The translations under genes and the position numbers were made by a program. Below, one piece after another: positions 8,204 to 16,613 of a stretch of 38,283 nucleotides of DNA. The DNA is taken from NCBI GenBank assembly GCA_022614695.1, contig JAKEIC010000001.1:1-38283 (forward strand), given 5' to 3'. The stretch comes from Planctomycetales bacterium. GTDB taxonomy: Bacteria; Planctomycetota; JAKEIC01. The notes under the pieces were generated by a model. The model was not told where the DNA came from. It searched no databases and saw only the letters and a list, made by a program, of their open reading frames with translations. Each line of letters begins with the position of its first letter. Position 1 is the stretch's first letter.

Positions 8204-10324
8204 CTATCGGACGCCCGCCGCTGCACGGGCCTGGGAGAGTGCCTGCTCGACCGCCGCGCGGTGCGGCCAACCGGCTGGAGCGAACTCTAGCGCCTTCACG
8301 AAGTCGGCCGCGGCGCCGGCCGAATCGCCCTGCGCCCACCTGGTGTTGCCGCGGTTGCACCACGCTTTCGCGTACCGCGGGTCCAACTCCAGGGCGCGGT
8401 CGAAGTCGGCGATGGCCCCCCCGAAATCGCCATGCGCCTGCCGGGCGACGCCGCGGTTGTGCCACCCCTCCACGTACTGCGGGGCCAGATCCAGGGCGCG
8501 GCCATAGTCGGCGATGGCCCCTGCGATGTCGCCCTGTGCCTTCCGGGCAATGCCTCGATGGCCCCAGGCCGCCACGTCCCGCGGCCGGCCTCGCAGGGCC
8601 TCCCCGAACGCCGCCGCCGCCCGCCCTGCCTCGCCGGCATGGAGCAGCGCCGACCCCGCCCAGTACCACACGCGCGGGTCCGTGCGGCGTGCGCGGGCCA
8701 ACGCCTCTAGGACGTCTCCTGACGAGGCGAAGTCGCCCCGCGCGTACGCGAGAAGCCCCCGCGCGAACCCCGCCTCGTCCCCCGCCGCTTCCCCGATGGC
8801 CGCGAGGTCGGCCTCCGCCGTGCGCCGATCGTCCCGCAGTGGAGCCGTTCCCTCGCCTCGCGTCTTTCCGATCTCCCCTGCCACCATCCCGCGCGCGTAC
8901 GCCTCCAGTCGCAGCAGCGCCCGCTCAAGCCGCGCCGGGGCGAATCTCGGAGCCACCTCCACCGCCCGGGTGCACCAAGCGAGGGCCTCCGGCGCGTTTC
9001 CTACGTCCCGCCACGCCCGCGCCATTCCCAGGAGCGCCTCGGGCATCTCGGGGTAGGCGCGCAGGGCTTCCTGGAACGCCGTTCGGGCCTCGGCAGCGAG
9101 GGCGTCCCGGTCGGCCACCAGCCAGTCGTCCCGTGCGAGCAGCCGGTCCAGCCGTCCGAGCACCGCGGCGCCGCGGTCCACGTGCGGCTGCGCCGCGAGG
9201 CGCATCTCCGTCTCGCGTGCCCGAGCCTCAAGCGCCGCCCGCTCCCGGGTCTCGGCATCGGCTCGGGCGCGCGCGTCGCTCAGCCAGCGAGGCATGAGGA
9301 GTCCGCCGACGGCCGCGCCCGACGCGGCCAGAACGAGTACGGCCGTGGCTACAGCCGCCTGCCGCTGACGCGCCCAACGTCCCAGGCGCTCCAGCGCCCC
9401 GGGCGCTCGGGCGACGATCCCGTCGCCGCGCAGGAACCGCCCGAGATCGTCGCCGAGTGCCTCCGCGGTTGGGTATCGGCGCGCCGCGTCCTTCTCCAAG
9501 CACTTCGCGACGATGGTGTCCAGGTCTCGGGGGAGTCCCGCGACCATTCTCCCGAGTGGCCTCGGCTCTCGCGTCGCCACGGCGGCAAGCACCTGAATCG
9601 GGGTCTCGCCGTCGAAAGGCATCGCGCCGGAGAGGCACTCGTAGAGCACGACCCCGCACGCCCACACGTCGGTCCGGGCGTCCACCGGGCCCCCCGCGGC
9701 CTGCTCGGGGCTCATGTAATGCGGGGTTCCGAGCACTTGACCGGACTTCGAGAGCCGCGCCGAGCCCTCCACGTCCCGAGCAAGCCCGAAGTCCGCGAGA
9801 AGAGGCTCGCCGTCCTTGTCGAGCAGGATGTTCGCTGGCTTCACGTCGCGGTGGATTACGCCTTGGGCGTGCGCGTGGGTGAGCGCGCGAGCGACCTTCT
9901 CGACGAGCCGGGCGGCGCGGTCGGGGGGTAGCGACTCGCGGTCGAGGAGTGCGGAGAGGCTCTCGCCCTCGATGAGGTCTTGGGCGATCCACGCGACCCC
10001 GTCCGCCTCGCCCGCGGCGTGGACCGCCACGGCGTTCGGGTGCCGCAACCGCGCCGCGACCCGGCCCTCGCGCAAGAACCGCGCCCGGAGGTCCGCCGGG
10101 GCCTCAGCCGGGAGGATCTTGAGCGCGATGTCGCGGCCGAGGGAGGGATCGCGGGCGCGGAACACGACCCCCATCCCGCCTCGACCGAGTTCGCCCAGGA
10201 TGTCGTACGTGCCGAGGCGGGTGCCGGCAACGACGTGTTGACCGGAGCGAGACGGGCGGGCATCGCTCGGGGACGTGCCACCGGCCGCGGTCACGTCGCC
10301 CGGCTTCGGTTCGTCCGAGCCCAT
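8204..10324 (-). CDS. Hanks-type Ser/Thr protein kinase with TM and C-terminal TPR repeats
   Basis: GRGGMGVVF, IALKIL, HRDVKPANILL, DFGLA, GTPHYMSPEQ; TM 'AAVATAVLVLAASGAAVGGLL'; TPRs 'AWGHRGIARKAQGDIAGAIADYGRAL'. Confidence 0.92.
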   Translation of the reverse strand: MGSDEPKPGDVTAAGGTSPSDARPSRSGQHVVAGTRLGTYDILGELGRGGMGVVFRARDPSLGRDIALKILPAEAPADLRARFLREGRVAARLRHPNAVAVHAAGEADGVAWIAQDLIEGESLSALLDRESLPPDRAARLVEKVARALTHAHAQGVIHRDVKPANILLDKDGEPLLADFGLARDVEGSARLSKSGQVLGTPHYMSPEQAAGGPVDARTDVWACGVVLYECLSGAMPFDGETPIQVLAAVATREPRPLGRMVAGLPRDLDTIVAKCLEKDAARRYPTAEALGDDLGRFLRGDGIVARAPGALERLGRWARQRQAAVATAVLVLAASGAAVGGLLMPRWLSDARARADAETRERAALEARARETEMRLAAQPHVDRGAAVLGRLDRLLARDDWLVADRDALAAEARTAFQEALRAYPEMPEALLGMARAWRDVGNAPEALAWCTRAVEVAPRFAPARLERALLRLEAYARGMVAGEIGKTRGEGTAPLRDDRRTAEADLAAIGEAAGDEAGFARGLLAYARGDFASSGDVLEALARARRTDPRVWYWAGSALLHAGEAGRAAAAFGEALRGRPRDVAAWGHRGIARKAQGDIAGAIADYGRALDLAPQYVEGWHNRGVARQAHGDFGGAIADFDRALELDPRYAKAWCNRGNTRWAQGDSAGAAADFVKALEFAPAGWPHRAAVEQALSQARAAAGVR

Positions 10325-10464
10325 GCTCCCCTCGCCCGGACCGCCAGCGTAGGCTCGGCCAGGGGACGGCGCAAGGCGGACGGGTCGCGCTTCCCGTACC
10401 AAGTCCCGGGAGCCGGGACGGCCTCTCGTGCGTCTGTTCTGGTGGACCGATGAAGGAGGTCTCC

Positions 10465-10872
10465 ATGCGGACACGTGACGTGGTCGCGGGGGTCGCGCTC
10501 ATGCTGGCGGCGACCGCGGTCGGGTGTTCGAGCGGGGCCGACGCTCGCGTGGCCGCGCTAGAGGCCAAGGTGGCGGCGCTCGACGCCAAGGTCGCCGCCC
10601 AGGAGAAGGCGCTCGCGGAGCGAGAGCCGTCGGCTCCCTCGGGGTTGCCGCCGGTGTGGCTCCCCGGTGCCTGGACGCCCGGCGCGTGGACTCCCGGCCC
10701 GACGCCGGTGATCGCCACGCCGTACCCTCGGGGGTGGGGTGCCGGGCCGGTCGAGATCCCGTCCCCGAGGATCACCGCCCCCGAACCAGGGCTGACTCGC
10801 GAGCAGTTCGAGGAACTCGTGAAGCGGGTGATCGAGCAGACTCGGCGTGAGGCCGAGGAGCGCGAGAAGTAG
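10465..10872 (+). CDS. Putative lipoprotein with short coiled coil and Pro-rich region
   Basis: MRTRDVVAGVALMLAATAVGCSSG (lipobox-like), then VAALEAKVAALDAKVAAQEKAL. Confidence 0.7.
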   Translation: MRTRDVVAGVALMLAATAVGCSSGADARVAALEAKVAALDAKVAAQEKALAEREPSAPSGLPPVWLPGAWTPGAWTPGPTPVIATPYPRGWGAGPVEIPSPRITAPEPGLTREQFEELVKRVIEQTRREAEEREK

Positions 10873-10959
10873 TCCATCACGTCGCGTGGTCGGCAGCCCC
10901 GCGGGGCGGCTTCCCCGTCCGGCCGGCCCGGGCGGGGGAGCCCCGGCCCGGCTTGGGTT

Positions 10960-10972
10960 TGACACAGTGTCA
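10960..10972 (+). repeat. Palindromic motif TGACACAGTGTCA (copy 4 of 4; full palindrome TTTGACACAGTGTCAAA 10958-10974)
   Basis: Perfect 8-bp arms around one central base. Confidence 0.8.
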
Positions 10973-10990
10973 AAGCCGCCCGGCCACCCC

Positions 10991-11025
10991 CGCCTCCCCC
11001 GCCCGGATGGTCGCCATAACCCGTT
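10991..11025 (+). repeat. Direct repeat A: CGCCTCCCCCGCCCGGATGGTCGCCATAACCCGTT
   Basis: Matches 11199-11234 with a few mismatches and one indel. Confidence 0.75.
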
Positions 11026-11112
11026 ACCAGAGCGCATCTTGCTGCTCCGACCGATTCCTGGGTCCAGACCGGCCGCCAGGACGATCGACGAGGCCCCCTG
11101 AAGGCCCGTGGG

Positions 11113-11139
11113 GACGCGCGGCCGGCAAGCCGGTGCGTC
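11113..11139. terminator. Hairpin between convergent genes (GACGC..CCGGC-AA-GCCGG..GCGTC)
   Basis: Inverted repeat between convergent gene ends. Confidence 0.4.
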
Positions 11140-11198
11140 GGGCTCGGCTCCTCGGCTGGCGGGCGGCTGAGCGGCCGTGGCGCGATTCGGCGGGTTCG

Positions 11199-11234
11199 CG
11201 CCTCCGCCGGCCCGGATGGTCACCGATAACCCGT
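11199..11234 (+). repeat. Direct repeat B: CGCCTCCGCCGGCCCGGATGGTCACCGATAACCCGT
   Basis: Second copy of repeat A. Confidence 0.75.
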
Positions 11235-11743
11235 CAGGGTGTTGCGGCGGCCGGCGAGGCGTACGTCGCGACCAGGACAGGGATGGCGAACTCCTCGGCG
11301 AGCGGGGTGAAGTCGGCCGGCGCCGGCTTCGTCCGCGCGTCGAACACGCAGCACATCGCCGCGCGGATCCGACCCTCGGCGATCTGCGCCTTGAGTTTCT
11401 CCAAGTCCGCGCGAACCGCGGCGGCCGAGTAGTTCTTGTGGTTGCCGTCGAGCACCGACTTGAACTCGATCGCGAGGTCGAAGTGCTCGGGCTTGCACTC
11501 CGGCGTCCACGGGGTCCGCTCCCAACGCGCCGGGTCGGTCAGGAGCAGGTCGAGCCGCCGGTTCCTCCCCATGCTGGCCTCCAGGTGGACCCACCGCTCG
11601 CCGCCGTCACCGAGCGCGGCGGCGATCCGGCTGGCGACGAGGAACACCATGTCGTGCTCCGACCAAACCAGCGTCGGGTTGGCGCGGCGGTCCGCCGCGA
11701 AGCCGCGCCACGCCTTCGCCACCGTCGCCGCGAGGTCAGGCAA
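11234..11743 (-). CDS. PD-(D/E)XK nuclease-like small protein, third gene of the coupled operon
   Basis: TTG start gives an 8-bp overlap with the upstream gene. 'WVHLEASMGRNRRLDLLLTDP...FDLAIEFKSVLDGNHKNYSAAAVRADLEKLK' has the D...ExK pattern (RLDL / EFK). Confidence 0.65.
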   Translation of the reverse strand: MPDLAATVAKAWRGFAADRRANPTLVWSEHDMVFLVASRIAAALGDGGERWVHLEASMGRNRRLDLLLTDPARWERTPWTPECKPEHFDLAIEFKSVLDGNHKNYSAAAVRADLEKLKAQIAEGRIRAAMCCVFDARTKPAPADFTPLAEEFAIPVLVATYASPAAATP

Positions 11744-13067
11744 GCCCGCCCCCCTCGCTGGGCTCGCCCGACTCCGCTTGGCCGGGTCCCCCGGGCGAAG
11801 CAGGAGGCGGAGGCGGCGGAGGGGCCTCGCCGCCAGCAGCGGACGCCGCAGCCTTCCCCGGCGGCGCATCGGTGAACACGTAGAAGTCCGCCGCGGCGTC
11901 GTCGAACAGGATGCCGATCTTGCCGGTGTCGGTGCGGTAACCGAAGTGCTCCGTGCGCGCGAGGAGATCCACTTCTGGAGCGAGCCGATCGGTCATGCAC
12001 GCCTTCACGTAGTCGACGAACGCCTCGATGTCACGGAGTTCGGCCAGGGCCTGCTCCGGTTCGGCGTGTCTCGCGATGGACCGCACCACGCGGTGCAGGA
12101 AGGGACGCTCATCTGGGAAAAGCGGGATGGTGCCGTCGAACAGGATCCGCTCGACTTCGAGCCGCTTCGGATCGACGTTGCCGTGGAGCCAGTCGTTCCG
12201 CGAGTTCATCACCGTGTGGAACGCCTTGAACTGCGGGGCCGCGGGATCGACAGGCTGCTTGAGTCCCTGGCATGTGATGTGCAGTTCTCGAACTCGCACG
12301 TCGATCTGTCGGCGGACAACGTCTTGGTAGAGTCGCTCATCGGCCCGCACGTCCGGCCGCACGAGCAGGAAGATCACGAGGTTCACGAACGCCTCCGCCA
12401 GGACCGGACACAGCATCCTGATCGAAGTCGCGAGCACCGTTGCCCGTCGTTGCGCGTCCGTCCAACGCCGCATCTCTTTCATGTACGCAGCGTGGACTGC
12501 GGAGGTCGTGACGTGCGGAAGCGGGGTCGGCTCCGACAGATCCAAACTCCGAAGTTCCGTTGCGATGTCGGCAACCGTGCGTTGGACACGGTGGTACGGG
12601 TTGAGTACGAGTGTCCATGCCTCCAGAGTCGCGCGTGCCCCCTTCATCGCCGACCCGGTCCGCTGCAGATCCGATCGAATGGCCTCCATTACCTTGCTTG
12701 CGCCGTCTGCGGCGAGGGGCGCCTTGGTGAGAGCGTGAAACTGGATCCAACTGTTGGTCCCCACCACGTGCAGGACATCATCGCCCGCCGCGACCACGTA
12801 GTCCCACTGGAGCAGGTTGTCCGATCCCGGCCCGCGCACGGCCATGAACGGGCCGTTCGGGGCGCCGAAGCGCGCCTTCAGGTACACGTACAAGACCTGC
12901 GGGGAGAAGGTCCCGTCGTTCATCCAGGATTGGCGAGAGCGACTCGCCATCCCGCCCGGCAGTTCCATCGCGTCGATGGGATTCCCTCGCTGCCATCTAG
13001 CCGGATCGAGGAGTGGAGACACGTTCCCGGGCGTGGGCTCCGCTCCAGCGGGCGGCGAATCGCTCAT
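11736..13067 (-). CDS. Large HEPN-like protein with C-terminal Pro-rich tail, second gene of the coupled operon
   Basis: 'FHTVMNSRNDWLHGNVDPKRLEVERI' (RNDWLH = Rx4H HEPN motif); ATGA overlap with the upstream gene. Confidence 0.65.
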   Translation of the reverse strand: MSDSPPAGAEPTPGNVSPLLDPARWQRGNPIDAMELPGGMASRSRQSWMNDGTFSPQVLYVYLKARFGAPNGPFMAVRGPGSDNLLQWDYVVAAGDDVLHVVGTNSWIQFHALTKAPLAADGASKVMEAIRSDLQRTGSAMKGARATLEAWTLVLNPYHRVQRTVADIATELRSLDLSEPTPLPHVTTSAVHAAYMKEMRRWTDAQRRATVLATSIRMLCPVLAEAFVNLVIFLLVRPDVRADERLYQDVVRRQIDVRVRELHITCQGLKQPVDPAAPQFKAFHTVMNSRNDWLHGNVDPKRLEVERILFDGTIPLFPDERPFLHRVVRSIARHAEPEQALAELRDIEAFVDYVKACMTDRLAPEVDLLARTEHFGYRTDTGKIGILFDDAAADFYVFTDAPPGKAAASAAGGEAPPPPPPPASPGGPGQAESGEPSEGGGLA

Positions 13068-13933
13068 CGCCCGCCCCCCGGCTTCGCGTCGAGATCGTCG
13101 ATCACCTTCCGCAACTCGATGACCTCCAGCGGGCACTCGGGCCAGTCGTGGGTCCAGCACACGACGAGGTCGCAGCCGGAGACTGCGTGGCCGTGCTCCT
13201 GGAAGTTCCGACTACGGAACTCGAACTCGATGCGGACACGCTGCCAGCGGTCCTTCTTCCGATCCACGCACCGCTTGGCCTCGCAGTCGGGGAATGCCGC
13301 GTGGACGGCCTCGACGATGAAGCCCAGGTCGCGCGCCACCATCCCGAACAGGAAGACGACGCCCTGCTCGTTGATCGGCGCGTGGCGCAGGCCCCGGAAG
13401 TCGATCGGGCCGCCGTACTCTGGTCCCGCGCCGCGGGCGTACTCGTGGCCCGGGGGGTGCTGGATCTCGCCGGGCCTGTCGCGATCCGGGGCCTCGTCGG
13501 CCGCGGCGCTCGGCTTGGGTAACGTCTGAAGGATCGGCGATCCGGGTTCTCGGGCGGACAACCACTCGCGGTACTCGCGAAGGAGCGCGTCCTTGCCACC
13601 GAAGTGCTTCTTGAACGTGTCGTCGGAGAACTTGGATCGCGCCGCTAGCACCGGCCATGGCGGCACGCGGCCGACCTCGGCGACGACCCGGTGAAAGTCC
13701 GCGAGCAGTTCCTCGTTGTGCACGGGCTCGTTGTGCATCGGATGACGGCCGAGCCCCGCCGCCGTCCAGAGGGCCGTGTACCCGCCGTCCGGGAACACTC
13801 GGTAGACGTGATGGTCGGAGATCCCCGTGGCGCGGCGGAAGACCGTGCGTGAGAGCACGCCGCCGTTCTCCGCCGCGGCGCGCTTCGCCGCCTCGATCAG
13901 CGAATCCCGGGTCGGCGGTGCCTGCTCGGACAT
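13064..13933 (-). CDS. Homing-endonuclease-associated-repeat protein with PD-(D/E)XK-like C-terminus, first gene of the coupled operon
   Basis: Two repeat units ('GGVLSRTVFRRATGISDHHVYRVFPDGGYTALWTAAGL', 'RVPPWPVLAARSKFSDDTFKKHFGGKDALLREYREWL') and a C-terminal 'VRIEFEFRSRNFQEHGHAVSGCDLVVCWTHDWPECPLEVIELRKVI'. Confidence 0.7.
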   Translation of the reverse strand: MSEQAPPTRDSLIEAAKRAAAENGGVLSRTVFRRATGISDHHVYRVFPDGGYTALWTAAGLGRHPMHNEPVHNEELLADFHRVVAEVGRVPPWPVLAARSKFSDDTFKKHFGGKDALLREYREWLSAREPGSPILQTLPKPSAAADEAPDRDRPGEIQHPPGHEYARGAGPEYGGPIDFRGLRHAPINEQGVVFLFGMVARDLGFIVEAVHAAFPDCEAKRCVDRKKDRWQRVRIEFEFRSRNFQEHGHAVSGCDLVVCWTHDWPECPLEVIELRKVIDDLDAKPGGGR

Positions 13934-14104
13934 CTCGGTGGCCGATTCTACCCGGGTGGCGCGGGAGGGGCGCGGACGGAGTACGACCGTAGATGGGCGC
14001 GGAGGCCGCGAGCGCGACGATGGCTCGCCGAACGCGATCCGACGCCGGCTCCCGGGCGTCCACGTCTTGAACTGTTGCCCGCGATCGGAGTAGCGTGCGA
14101 GGCG

Positions 14105-14488
14105 ATGGCCGAAGACCTTCCGGCCCCCTCCGTAGGCTCACCGGAGCAAGCGCGGGAGCCCCGTTTCGACCGCGCGCTCCGATGCGTCGAGTGTTCCGCC
14201 GCGCTTGCGGCGACGGTTGGGGTCACCCTGGTCGGGCTGACCTGCTTTGCGGCCTTCTTCGTCCATCTCGTGTGCCCGTCGGCGGCTTGGCCCAAGGAGG
14301 TCGGTCGCGTGGTCTTTCACGCGACCGCCGAGGTCGGACGCGCGTGGCCGGTCCTGCTCGCGCTTGCCGGGCTGTTCCTGTTTCGACCGCTGCGGACATT
14401 CATCGAGGAGGCCGAGCACCTGCCGTTCTCGAAGCGGCGGCGTCAGCCGAATCCCAGACCCAAGGGGAAACGCGAGAAGCCGGGATGA
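14105..14488 (+). CDS. Small membrane protein with two TM segments
   Basis: 'LAATVGVTLVGLTCFAAFFVHLV' and 'WPVLLALAGLFLFRPL'; basic tail. Confidence 0.65.
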   Translation: MAEDLPAPSVGSPEQAREPRFDRALRCVECSAALAATVGVTLVGLTCFAAFFVHLVCPSAAWPKEVGRVVFHATAEVGRAWPVLLALAGLFLFRPLRTFIEEAEHLPFSKRRRQPNPRPKGKREKPG

Positions 14489-14781
14489 GCGACGAGCCCA
14501 TCCTCCTAGATTCGGGCGAGTACCAAGCGTTGGAGTTCGCGCTCGGCCGGCGTGCCATCGTGGAGTACGAGGTGCGGTCGTCCCAGCCGGTCTCTGTGCA
14601 TCTGGTAGACGACGATGACCTCGCGGACTACGAGAGCGGCGAGGGCTTCTCGTACTTCGTCGGAGCCCGGAACCGGAAGCGACACTTCGAGCGCCTTCGC
14701 CTGCCGGCGGGGCGGTACTTCGTCGTGATCGAGAACGAAGGCGTGGACCCCGCGGCCGCCGTCTGCGACCTTTACTACTGA
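14485..14781 (+). CDS. Small beta-sandwich (GOLD-like?) protein
   Basis: ATGA overlap with the upstream gene; 'YEVRSSQPVSVHLVDDDDLADYESGEGFSYFVGARNRKRHFERLRLPAGRYFVVIENEG'. Confidence 0.55.
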   Translation: MSDEPILLDSGEYQALEFALGRRAIVEYEVRSSQPVSVHLVDDDDLADYESGEGFSYFVGARNRKRHFERLRLPAGRYFVVIENEGVDPAAAVCDLYY

Positions 14782-14786
14782 TCGCC

Positions 14787-15263
14787 ATGTGCCGTGGTCA
14801 GCAGCCCTGCGCGGTGTCGCTTCAGTACGCGCGCACGCCCGAGTGGAGGGACGACCTCCTGAACGTGATGTTGGCCGAGGGCTGGGCGGCGTTCGACCTC
14901 GATGTATCCCCGGCTGACGAGCAGCGCATCCGAGCCTCCATCGCCGCCGGCCGGCCGCTCCCCCGGCGGAATCCACCCGACGAGACCTACGACATCCTCG
15001 TGAACGGCCAGTTCGCTGGCGACATCGGTTTCATGCGCTCGGCCCAGGACGAAATCAACATCATCGTGCTGCCCGGATTCCGCAGGTGCGGCGTCGCCTC
15101 CCGAGCACTGGCGGCGTTTCTGCAACAGGTCACGGTTCGTCCGCTCCAGGCCAAGGTCCGCCTCAAGAACCGCTTACGTGTCTTCGTGATCCAACTCGTG
15201 ACGCGCGCCGGATTTTGCCCTCGTTCCAGTGCGTCGCACAACGAGTGGTTCGACCTCCCTTGA
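14787..15263 (+). CDS. GNAT-like acetyltransferase-fold protein
   Basis: 'YDILVNGQFAGDIGFMRSAQDEINIIVLPGFRRCGVASRALAAFLQQV...LQAKVRLKNRLRVFVIQLVTRAGF'. Confidence 0.6.
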   Translation: MCRGQQPCAVSLQYARTPEWRDDLLNVMLAEGWAAFDLDVSPADEQRIRASIAAGRPLPRRNPPDETYDILVNGQFAGDIGFMRSAQDEINIIVLPGFRRCGVASRALAAFLQQVTVRPLQAKVRLKNRLRVFVIQLVTRAGFCPRSSASHNEWFDLP

Positions 15264-15272
15264 GTGGACGGC

Positions 15273-15521
15273 GCATCGCAACCAGCCTGACCACGCGCGC
15301 AACGCCGAAAGTTGGTGCCCGGCCGGCTTCCGTGCCACCTGCCGGAGTAGGTTCTCGGAGACGATCTCGCGGAACCGGGCGCCGTCAGTTTTCAGCCACG
15401 CCCACACGGCCCGCGCGATCCGGTCGAGGGCCAGCAGTTGCGTTATCCGCGCGCGGCTCACGCCCAAGAGTCGGGAGAGGTCCGCCCGCGAGCGCGCAAT
15501 CCCCTGATCGAGGAGCCGCCG
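15273..15521 (-). pseudogene. 3' fragment of HTH (ParB/KorB-like) gene, no start and no stop at the equivalent position
   Basis: 'RRLLDQGIARSRADLSRLLGVSRARITQLLALDRIARAVWAWLKTDGARFREIVSENLLRQVARKPAGHQLSALRAWSGWLRC' versus the full copy at 18666-19154. Confidence 0.8.
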
Positions 15522-15573
15522 CGCCGCAGGTAACGGACACGACGCGGACCGCCGGCAGGAGCGGATTGCGCCG

Positions 15574-16035
15574 TCAGCCGTGCTCCGCCCGCGCCCCGCG
15601 GCGACGGCGGACCAGCCAGGCGAGGAGCGCGCCGCCGACGAGCAGGATCGTGCCATGTTCGAGGACAAGGACTTCCCAGAACAGGCGATGGTCCTCGTAG
15701 GCCATCCCGTAACCCTTCGCGTGCGCTTGCCTGATTTGGGCGTCGCTTGGCAGAAGCCAGCACCACTCCCACTCGACGCTCGCATAACCATAGGTCGCGC
15801 GAGCGATGGGTGCGCCAGGCTGCTTCCAAGACTCCGGGATCTCAAAGCGGAGCGGCAGCAGCAGCGAGGTGAGGACCAGCGTGGCGACGACAAGGGCGAG
15901 CACCGCCGGGATCGCCAGGGGAGCGGCCCCGGTGCGCAGGCGGGCACCCAACGGCCGGATCGGGTTCCCGCACTTCGGGCACGACGTTGCGCGATCCGAA
16001 ACCGGCGCGGTGCACTCGGGGCAGTCGATCAGCAA
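15574..16035 (-). CDS. Zinc-ribbon membrane protein
   Basis: MLIDCPECTAPVSDRATSCPKCGNPIRP plus two TM segments. Confidence 0.8.
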   Translation of the reverse strand: MLIDCPECTAPVSDRATSCPKCGNPIRPLGARLRTGAAPLAIPAVLALVVATLVLTSLLLPLRFEIPESWKQPGAPIARATYGYASVEWEWCWLLPSDAQIRQAHAKGYGMAYEDHRLFWEVLVLEHGTILLVGGALLAWLVRRRRGARAEHG

Positions 16036-16070
16036 GGGTTATCCCGTGCCATCCTCGGCGCCCTCGGATG

Positions 16071-16451
16071 CTATGGCCGTCCTCGGCCCGCAGTCAACGC
16101 CGCCTCCGCCTCCGCCCTCCGCCGCCGCTCGCGGCGGATCACCCACGTCAGCACGATGCCGCCGAGAAGCAGGAGCACGACGTGCTCGGCCGCGATGAGG
16201 GGCCAGTTCAGCGCCTCCTCCATCATGGGAACCGGAGGGTACCGGGAGCCGTCCTCACGCCGTTCTCGCGCCCACGTCCAGCGGTACCGGACGGAAGGTG
16301 AGACAGGATCCTCGATGTAGTAGCCCCCGCCGGCGATCCCGCCGGCCGGTGTGTACCCGGCGCTGACCCGCCAGCGGACCGGCACGTACAGGAATGTCCC
16401 GGCCAACAGCAGCAGCCAGATCACGGCCAAGATGCCGACGCGGCCGCGCAC
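16071..16451 (-). CDS. Membrane protein paralogous to 15574..16035 but lacking the zinc ribbon
   Basis: VRGRVGILAVIWLLLLAGTFLYVPVRWRV...LNWPLIAAEHVVLLLLGGIVLTWVIRRERRRRA. Confidence 0.65.
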   Translation of the reverse strand: MRGRVGILAVIWLLLLAGTFLYVPVRWRVSAGYTPAGGIAGGGYYIEDPVSPSVRYRWTWARERREDGSRYPPVPMMEEALNWPLIAAEHVVLLLLGGIVLTWVIRRERRRRAEAEAALTAGRGRP

Positions 16452-16464
16452 GACGGGCAGAGTA

Positions 16465-16578
16465 TCAGGACTCCCGACCTCCGCGCACCCACCCGCACCA
16501 TGCCCGCAGCGCCGCGAGTTGGTGCGCGGGCGGTTTCCGCGCCACCTGCCGGAGTAGGTTCTCTGACACGATGCCGCG
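16465..16578 (-). pseudogene. Short 3' fragment of the HTH gene with intact stop
   Basis: 'GIVSENLLRQVARKPPAHQLAALRAWCGWVRGGRES*'; similarity to 18666 onward continues through the stop. Confidence 0.8.
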
Positions 16579-16613
16579 GAGAGGGGGCGCAAGGCAGCCG
16601 CGACCGCCGCGGA

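Noticed and set aside
8083-9297. 404-aa plus-strand ORF
   Set aside because: Pro/Arg-rich shadow opposite the kinase TPR region.
10900-10960. GC-rich repeats after the lipoprotein gene as a definite terminator
   Set aside because: Several partial stems possible but none clearly followed by a U-tract; not strong enough to call.
5586-11236. Integron attC-like cores (GGTTAAAT, GGGTTATC near several gene ends)
   Set aside because: Only one matches GTTRRRY, paired R/L boxes are not evident, and gene orientations are mixed.
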